A stretch of DNA of 64,000 bases from Brachypodium distachyon (taxonomy: Eukaryota > Streptophyta > Magnoliopsida > Poales > Poaceae). Location of the stretch: the NCBI RefSeq assembly GCF_000005505.3, contig NC_016133.3, positions 15,562,001 through 15,626,000 of the forward strand. The letters run 5' to 3'. The position numbers were made by a program, and so were the translations under genes. This document shows positions 56,166-64,000 of the stretch, one piece after another (position 1 is the first letter of the stretch; the number at the start of each line of letters is the position of its first letter). A model generated the notes under the pieces. The model was not told the origin of the DNA. It made no database searches and was given only the letters and a program-made list of their open reading frames with translations.

Positions 56166-56665
56166 CGAGGTGCTGAATCGGTATGTTCGTAACAGAGGGC
56201 ATCCGAAAGGTAGCATCATGCAAGGCTACCATGTAGAAGAGTGTGTGGAGTACGCCACTGATTGGTTGGCGGATCGCAAACCCATAGGAGTACCCGAATC
56301 AGGACATGAGTGCAAACTAGAAGGTGAAGGTGGGCTTGGCCGGAAGGTTCTGGATGTGTATTCATTGGGGAGAGAGGACAACTATATGAGAGCACATACA
56401 ATGGTGCTGCAACATATGTACGAGGTCTAGCCTTTCATCGACATGCATATGGAAGAACTTGAAAACCAGTACCCTAACAGGAGTGCTGATTGGATACACA
56501 AGACCCACAATGCAACATTCGCCATGTGGCTCAAGAGTTTGTGGTATGCCAGGGTGGTGGCAAATGAAGAAGAAAGGACCGCTCAAAAGTTCTCGTGGCT
56601 ACCCGACGGCTGCGTAGTGACTTACCAGTCGTACGCAATGAACGGGTATGTTTTGAATATGTTCT
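56166..56665 (+). pseudogene. TNP2 middle/C-terminal segment in inverted orientation
   Basis: Plus-strand reading EVLNRYVRNRGHPKGSI, ECVEYATDWLADRKPIG, a TAG at 56428-56430, then NRSADWIHKTHNATFAMWLK and FSWLPDGCVVTYQSYAMNGY. Logically it follows the TNP2 part at 56926-57595, which is on the minus strand, so this piece has been turned around. Its end overlaps in content with the minus copy at 35380-35570. Confidence 0.75.
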
Positions 56666-56925
56666 GAATTTGAAATAACTTGTTCAAATTTGATAGCAAA
56701 ATGTCTTAAATAACTTGTTCAAATTTCAAATCAAATGTCTTAAATACGTTTTGAATTTGAAATAACTTGTTCAAATTTGAAATCAAATGTCTTAAATATT
56801 TTCTGAACTTCAAAATAACTTGATCAAATTTCATGGAAAAAAATTAGCCCACCCAGTCAACACGGCTTTTCAGGTTCGGGCCCAGCCCGGCGAACCAGGG
56901 AGCTGCTTACTACCTACTAATGCGG
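56666..56925. repeat. Inverted copy of the AT-rich repeat and GC-richer segment
   Basis: Reverse complement of parts of 34195-34660: AACTTGTTCAAATTT monomers, then AATTAGCCCACCCAGTCAAC and CGAACCAGGGAGCTGC. About 0.7 kb of TNP2 C-terminal coding sequence present in the other copy is missing here. Confidence 0.85.
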
Positions 56926-58986
56926 TCGCTTCATAGTAGGATTATCTCGTCGGTGATATGGACCATCAGATGTACCATGATATCAAAGAATGTTGGACGG
57001 AAGAACATCTCACATTCACACAAAATTTGTATCATTGAATCCTTCAGCTGGAGGCAGCGTTCCACCGTGATGGACTTTTGCCCGATTGTGTCAAAGAATT
57101 CACAAAGCTTCATGACCGTCTCTCTGACCCATGGCTCCATGGCACCTCTTATTGCAACTGGAGCTGCGTGATAATCACGTGGCAGTCATGAGACTTCATA
57201 CCAACAAGCTTGTGACTCTTCCTGTCAACGAGTCTCTTGATGCTGGACGAGTAGTTGGATGGAACTTTAATGCTGTGGAGACACTAGCACATTTTGTGTA
57301 ACTCGGCTTTGCTCAAGGTATAACACGCAGGTTTACATCGTATCGTTACCGTGACTTCACCATTGTGGTCTTCCGGTGACTCTTCCTCTACCGCCCACAG
57401 CTTCTTCCTTATGCCCAAGAACTCCAGGTCCTTCCGTGCCTTTGGCCCATCTTTTGTCTTATCTGCATTGTTCATTAGCAAGCCCAACAAGCTGTCGCAA
57501 ACGTTCTTCTCGACATGCATGACATCTATGGTGTGACGGCTTTGTAAGAATTTCCAGTAAGGCAGGTCCCAAAACACAGACCTCCTTTTCCACACAGGTC
57601 CATCGCCATCCTTCTCTTACCCATGTGTGCGTTGGCAAGATGAGTTCCCGTTCGTAGGGTAGTCATGCACACATGTCAGCAGAGCTGCCCGAAGGGTGAA
57701 CTCCTCCTTCTTGTGAGCGTCCGAAACCTTTCGGCCCGTACTCCAAAGTTCTGCAAGTTCATCTTTCAGTAGCTCCAGATACACGTTCAAATAAGCTCCC
57801 AGGTACTTAGGGCCTTGTATGAGCACGGATAGGTGGATGTACTTCCTCTTATGATAAGCCACGGAGGAAGGTTGTATATGAACAGGATCATCGGCCATGT
57901 GCTGTGTTTGCTGCTCATGTTTCAGTACGGATTGATTCCGTCAGTACTCATCCCGAACCTGATGTTCCTGGGCTCTGCGCCGAAGTCTGGAAACTCCTCG
58001 TCCAGGGTCCTCCATTGAGCCGCATCAGCGGGGTGTTTGAGTACACCATCGTCGTTACGGTACACTCCATCAGGATCGATATTCTTCTGAGTCGGGTCGT
58101 AGAAGATGAACCACCCGGCCTCCTTCTCGTTTTGAAACCAATGATCCAACCGGCTACCACACGGGAGGTATCATACCGTCTTCGCCGCTGGACCACGAGT
58201 CACTTCTTTCTCCGGGAGGCCCTTAGGATTGGGGTCTTTCTTCCTGTATCGGGATGTTTTGCATACTGGACAGCCGTGCATGTCTTTGTAGTCACCCTTG
58301 TATATGATGCAGTCCAACGGACAAGCATGGTATCTGACAACCTCTAACCCGAGGGGACATGCAACCTTCTCCACTTCGTACATGCTCTTAGGCAACATGT
58401 TGTCCGCAAGAAGAACCGTAGAAAGGTAACTCAAAATATCCGTGAATACCGAGTCCACGATGTTATATTTTGCCTTCATTCGGAGAAGTTCGAGCGTTAC
58501 TTCCAGCACACTTTTGTCCAGCCCTGCATTTTCATACAACGGCGTCTCTGCGTCCTCCCTCAGCTTCTGGAATTTACGGGACACTATATCATCGTCTGCG
58601 TCATCTAACTGTTTCCGCAGGTGCACATCATCTAGCATTTCGGCCACCCTGCCTTGCGGAACTTCTTGATCTTCGCCACGGCTTGGTTCGTCGGGTGGAT
58701 CATCAAGCTCCATGTTCTCCATTTCTGAGTCGCTTTCAACTTCAATGGAATCCTCGCTGTGACAAGTCCAACGTGAATAACCCAACACAAAACCGTGTAG
58801 GAGCAAGTGCAACTCCACATCGCTTGGCAGAAGCATCATTGTGTTACGACAATTGCTACATGGACAACATACCATGTCGTCCCCTTTTCTCAGCATGTGT
58901 TCCGTGGCGACATCAGTGAAGTCCTTCAGTTTTCTTATCCAATCTTCGCAATTTCTTGTCCCCTCGTACATCCAAGCACGCCTCAT
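56926..58986 (-). pseudogene. CACTA-1 TNP2-type transposase, N-terminal and central parts
   Basis: The N-terminal exon begins MRRAWMYEGTRNCEDWI at 58986, after a splice-acceptor-like TTTTAG, and carries the Transpos_assoc zinc motif (CPCSNCRN). Then KFQKLREDAETPLYENAGL, CPVCKTSRY, WRTLDEEFPDFGAEP and GMSTDGINP (Transposase_21), and HTIDVMHVEKNVCDSLLGLL near 57510. The DUF4218-like region follows (AMEPWVRETVMKLCEFFD near 57130). A TGA near 58173 replaces the Trp kept in CACTA-2. About 0.2 kb is deleted near 57615, and the 3' end breaks at the inversion point. Confidence 0.82.
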
Positions 58987-59639
58987 CGAGCTAAAATACA
59001 ACAAACAAACATAAATCAAGTTACATATAGTATCACACAAAAATTTGGCATGACCTTTGCTATAAAATTTACAAATTTTACAAAAAATTGCCAAATAAAC
59101 ACCCACCCACACCCACATGTGAACACACACGGCACGATGGCCTGTATACATGTGCAAACAAAAATTTACAAACACGGCAAGATGGTCGCGGAACATGCAC
59201 ATCAAACACGTATTTTATTGAGAGAGAGCTTAATTAATCACAGAGAGAGAAGGGAGCAGAGAGAGAGAGGGGACCAGAGAGACAGAGGGGAGCGGTTGCG
59301 CAGCAACCAGCAGCAGAAAGAGAGGGAGAAACGGAGCTAGGGGAAGAGTGGGGGAACTCCCGAGCAAGGGGGCCGGCCAGGACAGCTCCTGGAGAGAGAT
59401 CGATCTCCTCTCGGCCGCCGGCACCATTTCAGGCAGATCGAGGAAGAAGAGAAGAGAGGAAGAAGCTAGAGGAAAGGAGAGGGAGAGGAGGAAAAAGGAG
59501 AGGGAAAGGGAGCAACCTTCCGGCCGCCGGCCCCATGGAATTTTGGCAGAGCTTCGCCGTCGCCTGTGTTGAGGAGCCGCGGCTGGTCTAGAGACGCGCG
59601 AGCTGAGAAAGATAAGGCCACAGTAACTTTGCTTTTATA
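58987..59639 (-). other. 5' region of CACTA-1 TNP2 (leader/intron)
   Basis: AT-rich stretch (58990-59220), then a purine-rich GAGA tract (59218-59520 on the plus strand). Probably a 5' untranslated region and intron of the transposase gene. No coding frame with similarity. Confidence 0.5.
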
Positions 59640-60168
59640 AATAACTTACCGGTGGTGGTTCCAAGAATCTGTCCGCCACTGGTAACCGGGATGGGAAACT
59701 CTAAGGAGCACTAGTGGCGATTAACTGATGCGGCCATTGGTACTAGGAGCACTAGTGGCGGTGACAGGCGTATGAGTGCTCGCACCGCCACTAGTGCTCC
59801 GGTATCAGTGGCGGTGGAAGCTAACCGCTACTGGTATTCGTTTTAGATTCTTCCAACGACTTACCAGTGGCGATTTGTTTTTTGGACCACTTTAACCGTC
59901 ACTGTAGATCGTGTGCTAGTGACCACTAAAGAGCTCCAGTGGCGGTGAACGACCACCGCCACGGGTGCTAAAGCACCGGTGGCGCTGCTGGTCGTGCGAG
60001 TGCTTTCACTGCCACTGGTGCTCTACCCGCAGTGGCAGTGGCGGTGGTTGCTCACCGCCACTGGTGTTCGTTTTGCATTCCTCCAACGACGTCTAACGGC
60101 GGTGAATTTTTTGGACCAGGGAAACCGCCACTGGAGTTCGTGCACCAATAACCCATTCTGGCGTAGTG
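59640..60168 (-). repeat. CACTA-1 right subterminal repeats and terminal inverted repeat
   Basis: Many copies of ACCAGTGGCGGT / ACCGCCACTAGTGCTC in both orientations, ending at 60168 with the terminus that reads CACTACGCCAGAATGGG on the minus strand. Host CAA follows. Confidence 0.88.
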
Positions 60169-60215
60169 CAATCAGTCAATCTAAACCCTAACCGATCCGC
60201 CGTCGATCGCCGCAG

Positions 60216-60522
60216 GTCGCCGTCGCTTAGGAGCCTCCACGTGGCGAGATGGTTCTTCTCCGCGTGCGACAAAGAGCTCTTCACGGGCGTGGCCAAGAAG
60301 CTCCCTCTGCTGGAGTAGCTCGTGCTGTCGGCCGGTCTCTGCGGCAGAGAACAGTTGAGCGCCCTCCTCAACAATTGCCCGCGCCTCCGGTTGCTCGACG
60401 CTGGCGGCTATTACGCGATTGATACGATTGGCACAAGGCTTTTAGCGAGGTGCGAGAGCAGGATCAAGGAACTCCGGATGCCGCGCCGGTTTGTTGGCAG
60501 CTGCTCGTCCTGTAACAGATAA
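60216..60522 (+). pseudogene. F-box gene 1, exon 2, with nonsense codon
   Basis: Begins after CGCCGCAG and continues exon 1 in phase: SPSLRSLHVARW, matching SPSLRSLHITRW of F-box gene 2. A TAG at 60316-60318 follows KKLPLLE, where the paralogue has CAG (Gln). The rest of the frame is still open and recognisable (NNCPRLRLLDAGG, CESRIKELRMPR), ending at 60522. This LRR-like part is the substrate-binding side in such F-box proteins. Retained similarity past the stop means loss was fairly recent. Confidence 0.85.
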
Positions 60523-60645
60523 GCACAGACAGAACGCAGAAGTATATGCCGACATACACCATGAATGATCAGTTATATATGTAGGTCTTGATTTTGACTA
60601 GGAACCGAGTTCTCTCGAAGAATTACTGAAGATGCTGCCTAATTA

Positions 60646-60951
60646 GGGCGTGTACAAAGGGGTGACGTCAGCCTTCTCTTAGCGATGCCACATAGGATAA
60701 AATCTGACGTGGAGAGAGAAAATTAACAGATGATCTCTTCACAAAAATGATAAGGCAAAGATAAGACAAATTTCTCATTGTACTAGATTTTGCCTTTTCT
60801 TAGCATTTATTTAGTTCATTTAATTCATCTAAGAATTAATTTTAAGATATAACAATAAGAGATAACTCATTGTAAAACATGTTTTGTTGTCTTTTTTAAT
60901 TGACGTGTCACATCTAAGGTAAGATAATCTTATCAACCATTGTACATGCCC
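60646..60951. mobile_element. Tourist-like (PIF/Harbinger) MITE
   Basis: 306 bp, non-coding, AT-rich. Ends GGGCGTGTACAA and TTGTACATGCCC form terminal inverted repeats with one mismatch. TTA flanks both sides (60643-60645 and 60952-60954), the 3-bp target typical of PIF/Harbinger. Confidence 0.85.
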
Positions 60952-61745
60952 TTAGTTTGTCCATTCTCCGTGTTTTGCTCTAAACTCCTCCTTTCGGTTT
61001 CAACATACTAAGATAGGAGTTAGGGTAAGCTCGGCCTCCACATCTAATAATGCATGTTAGTACCATGCCAACTAGTCCTGTACAACCATTTTCAAATGGA
61101 TCCACTAGCATGATACGATTTTAATATGTTTTATAAAACAAGTCGTTCCGACAATTCCAAATATACGAAACAACCACACAAGCACCAGTCGAAATGAAAG
61201 ATTTAATTGGTCTCTGCTTAACCCTTTAGAGCAACTTCTCAAACATGATCCGGGTAGATCAGAATTTATTTTTTTATCAAGTAGCGATAAAACGTACTCG
61301 GCAAAGTCTGTCTTCCCCATTAAGTTGTTTAGCACGCAGTCTCTGTCATGGGTGGCACTCAACAAAGCCTTTGCCGTGTATAAACCATGCTTTGCAGAGT
61401 GCCTCATGCACAATCTTGTATCTGAAACGTTGAACAAACACAAAACGTTCACCGGACTATAATTCGAACAGAACTTTTGATGATATCATTTTTTTTTCTT
61501 TATTGCATACATGCATGTGCTCTAATTTTTGCTCGAGAAGCCTGGTTGCATGTGCAATGAGAAAGGAGAGATGGGCCGGTGCGGTAGTTAAATTTTTTTT
61601 ATTTCAAACGATCCTTGCCGTAGTTGATACAGTCCAGCCCATAACATAAACGAAAAAGATGATAGGAATAAGGCAGGCCCGATAAGCAATGGCCCATATG
61701 GCCATATCACTTGTCCAGTACGTATCTCAGTTATCGAAAGGGCCG

Positions 61746-61755
61746 TATATATAAG
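61746..61755 (+). promoter_or_regulatory. TATA box of F-box gene 2
   Basis: TATATATAAG lies 45 bp before the start codon, so the leader is short, about 15-20 bp. The equivalent site in gene 1 (near 24381) reads ACATATATTT, a weaker match. Confidence 0.6.
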
Positions 61756-61799
61756 GCCATCGCCGACCTAATTGCATCACTTACGAAACAAGATCAAAG

Positions 61800-62650
61800 A
61801 TGGGAACAAGGTCCAAGAGGAAAAGGAAGGCCCCAACAGCCGCCGATCAGGAGCCCACGCCTCCTCCTCCCCGCCGCCGCCGCCGCCGCCGCAACGACGT
61901 AGCCCATCCTCCTTCGCCGGCGGAGCCGAGGGACTGGGCGGCGCTGCCCCATGACGTCCTGTGCGCCATCCTCAGCCGGGTTCCGCAAATCGACATCCTC
62001 CGCGGCGCGGGGCTCGCGTGCGCGTCCTGGCGGCACGCGGCCGCCCACGAGCCCCAGATCTGGCGCCACATCGACCTCGCCGGCAGCCGCAAATCCGCTC
62101 TGAGGGCATGGCGGGCGTTGGCGCGCGCCGCCGTGGACCGCAGCGCCGGCCGCTGCGAGTCCTTCCGCGGCCCCGTCGACGGCAATCTCCTCCTCTACCT
62201 CTCCGACAGGTAATTAATTGATTCAAAGCTGCGAATCAATCTAATTAAGGTCTAATCCTGACTGCTCGCCGGCCGGCCGGCTGTTGCAGGTCGCCGTCGC
62301 TGAGGAGCCTGCACATCACGAGATGGTCCAAGTACACGTGTGATGAAGATCGCGAAGACTTCGCGCTCTTCGCGCGGGTGGTCGAGAAGCTCCCTCTGCT
62401 GGAGCAGCTCGTGCACAAGGGCCGCGGCGGCGTCTTCGGCAAAGAACAGATCGGCGCCCTCCTCCAACACTGCCCGCGTCTCCGGCTGCTCGACGCCGGC
62501 GGCTGTAGGGCCTCCAGAGCGATTGGCAAAAGGTTTGTGGAGAGGTGCAAGGGCAGGATCAAGGAACTCCGGATGCCGCGGTTTGGTGGCGGCCGCTGCG
62601 GGTGCTGCACCAGACATGCGCAAAGATATGCCGATGAACATGATGAATGA
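61800..62650 (+). CDS. F-box protein, SKIP19-like (F-box gene 2)
   Basis: Two exons, 61800-62209 and 62290-62650, with an 80-bp GT-AG intron in phase 2; 256 residues. Basic, Pro-rich N-terminus (MGTRSKRKRK), F-box at about residues 42-90 (DWAALPHDVLCAILSRVPQ ... CASWRHAAA ... IWRHIDL), then a short region with leucine-rich-repeat character (SPSLRSLHITRW, LPLLEQLV, CPRLRLLDAGG, RIKELRMPRF). The F-box should bind SKP1 and the C-terminal part a substrate in an SCF ubiquitin ligase; the target is unknown. It resembles the F-box/LRR protein 23 (SKIP19-like) group, whose members are usually somewhat longer. No disabling change is seen. It is the intact tandem paralogue of the split gene at 24445/60216. 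Confidence 0.88.
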
Positions 62651-64000
62651 TCGGTTAATTAGTTTGTCCATTAATTCCCCTCTTATTGCCATAGAAATCC
62701 TCTTTCCGTTTTATGCTTGATATATGAATCAAACCTTGTACTTACTTGCTCCGTCTAACAAAGGATGTCTCAATTTTGACTAAATTTGAATGCATTTATA
62801 CACTAAGTTATGTCTGGATACATTGAAATTTTAACAAATTTAAAACATTTTTTGTTGGACAGAAGAGTAGAAAAATATATGAACTTATAGCATGAAATTA
62901 GTTTCAGTATAGTGTTTGTATTTCTTTTGAAGAAGCACCTGTATCGATCGATGACTGTTGCTAGCACGGCACCTAATTTGGTTCAACAAATCCTGCACAA
63001 TATACCATCTCCAAACGGACCCACTTTCTGGCAAACTATAAACTTTATAAAATTAAAGCCCACTAAATATAGTTAATTTAGCAAGCCGCACATGGAGCCT
63101 GTCCACATCAGCATCCCATCTTCTAATTTCCTTCACGTCAGCCTGGCCGCTCAATCTCCGCGATGTGCCAGCTGCCGAGCGCCATGCCACCCGCTGATTC
63201 GGCCTAGCCTTCACGAGAAAGATCGAGGAGGGAGGGGCCATCCTCGCCGCCCGCCGATTCAGCCTCCTCGGGAGAGATCGAGGAGGGAGGGGCGCCACCA
63301 ACGTGGAAGAGGAGGGAGGGCAGCCGCCGCACTAGGAGCTCTGGGTGGCGCCGTCGGGATGCCACGGACGTACTACTACTGCTAGCTTCCGCCACACTGG
63401 AAAGGGAGGAAGGCTGTCTCACGGAAATAGGAGGAGGGTTGGGGCTGGAGGCAGCAGGGTCACGACGAGCAGGAGCCAGGCGCGTTTGGCGGGATCGAGC
63501 AAAGCAGCAGGTATGGATGGCACCTGCCGGGTTCACGGCCGAGTCAGGCCATACCAGACCCGGACCCGGCCGCCCGCCCCGTGACCCGGACCCGGTGTCG
63601 GGTCTAAAAATTTCTCAGACCCGGACCCGAGACGGGTCTCGGGTACCCGCGGGTAAACATGACCCGCGGGGCTGAGGGACGGCGCACGCGCGACGCAGAG
63701 CGACGGCGGCGGCGAGCGCGCGAGGTGAGGGCGGCAGTGGCCGGCGCGCGAGGCGAAGCGACGGGCACGGCGGGCGCTAGGCGGAGCGACGGGCGGCCGC
63801 GGGAGCGCGAGGCGGGGCGACGGAAGCGGCGGCAGGGGCGCAGGGCGGCGTGGCGGCGGGGCCCGTGGTGGCGTGGGAGGAGCCGAGGAGGAGTGCCGAG
63901 TGGAGGAGTTCGGTTCGATGGCGTACTGGCGTGCCGAGTGGAGGAGTTAGGTTAGGGTTTTCACACGAATTGGGCCTCCCGATCAGAACTGGGCTGGACC
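62651..64000. other. Intergenic sequence right of F-box gene 2
   Basis: Contains a Stowaway-like MITE (62745-62867), a direct repeat of GATCGAGGAGGGAGGGG (63222 and 63276), and GC-rich sequence from 63540 on. The segment with clustered GACCCGGACCCG, CGGGTCTCGGGTACCCG and CGCGGGTAAAC motifs (63555-63680) forms imperfect palindromes. Open frames in the GC-rich end are low-complexity and not supported as genes. Confidence 0.5.
62745..62867. mobile_element. Stowaway-like MITE
   Basis: Ends CTTGCTCCGTCTAACAAA and TTTGTTGGACAGAAGAG are imperfect inverted repeats of the grass CTCCGTC type. TA dinucleotides flank (62743-62744; 62868-62869). 123 bp, non-coding, just downstream of F-box gene 2. Confidence 0.65.

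Larger units (their letters stand above)
24876..60168 (-). mobile_element. CACTA-1: composite CACTA transposon in F-box gene 1 intron
   Basis: The right terminus GGCGTAGTG (60168) gives CACTACGCC on the minus strand. The left terminus is most likely CACTGCTCGGG at 24876, a diverged inverted repeat. CAA lies outside both ends (24873-24875; 60169-60171). Subterminal GTGGCGGT-type repeats occur inside both ends. Minus-strand coding order is TNP2 near the right end, then an Ulp1-type ORF2 near the left end, as in autonomous grass CACTA elements. The native element is interrupted by a solo Tekay LTR, a scrambled Tekay element, Retand-B and an inverted TNP2 segment. The left boundary is the least certain part. 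Confidence 0.75.
60523..61799. other. Intergenic region between the F-box copies
   Basis: Holds a Tourist MITE (60646-60951), duplicated flank homologous to 23044-23085 (at 61201-61240), and the promoter of F-box gene 2. No other gene seen. Confidence 0.55.

Noticed and set aside
1..64000. CRISPR arrays, tRNA or rRNA genes, bacterial-type operons or defence systems
   Set aside because: None seen. All tandem repeats lack CRISPR spacing, and the only tRNA-like matches are retrotransposon primer sites.

Overview
This window is nuclear DNA from a grass (Poaceae) with a large, repeat-rich genome. The evidence is the very GC-rich, methylation-scarred coding sequence, grass-type Tekay and Retand (Tat) Ty3/gypsy retrotransposons, CACTA transposons with GTGGCGGT-type subterminal repeats, and Tourist and Stowaway MITEs. 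The species cannot be told from the sequence. Only two host genes are visible, a tandem pair of SKIP19-like F-box genes. The left one is broken, and about 60 kb of the window is nested transposon.

Layout, left to right. (1) 1-10911: a young Tekay chromovirus (Tekay-1, minus strand) with an open 1013-codon gag-pol and an extra pre-gag ORF. Its integrase has lost the zinc-binding domain, and its two LTRs are near-identical but lie in opposite orientation. (2) 10912-21578: a decayed Retand element (Retand-A, plus strand) whose 5' part is cut off by Tekay-1. It carries an antisense ORF downstream of pol. (3) 21579-23035: the right end of an internally deleted CACTA element (CACTA-2) into which Retand-A inserted. 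(4) 23036-24444: flank of the first F-box gene, with two short MITEs.

(5) 24445-24824 and 60216-60522: exons 1 and 2 of F-box gene 1. Its single intron, about 95 bp without the insert, holds a 35.3-kb CACTA composite (CACTA-1, 24876-60168, CAA target duplications). Within CACTA-1, from right to left, are the TNP2 transposase (minus), an inverted TNP2 segment carrying a complete 13.1-kb Retand element (Retand-B, 43084-56165), a scrambled Tekay element (Tekay-B, 35571-43009), the TNP2 C-terminal part, AT-rich higher-order repeats, and the second CACTA ORF (Ulp1-type protease). That second ORF is itself split by a 3.2-kb solo Tekay LTR with perfect CTTCA duplications. (6) 60523-64000: a Tourist MITE, the apparently intact F-box gene 2 (61800-62650, one 80-bp intron), a Stowaway MITE and GC-rich unassigned sequence.

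Order of events, inferred from the nesting: F-box duplication; CACTA insertions; Tekay-B, Retand-A and Retand-B and the solo LTR; rearrangement and C-to-T decay; then Tekay-1 last. Most nonsense codons in the old elements, and the one in F-box gene 1, fit CAG-to-TAG, CGA-to-TGA or TGG-to-TAG/TGA changes, as expected from deamination of methylated cytosine. No host operon-like or defence system is visible. The unusual items are the inverted LTR pair, two accessory retrotransposon ORFs (pre-gag and antisense) each found in two elements, and the 35-kb intron insertion.
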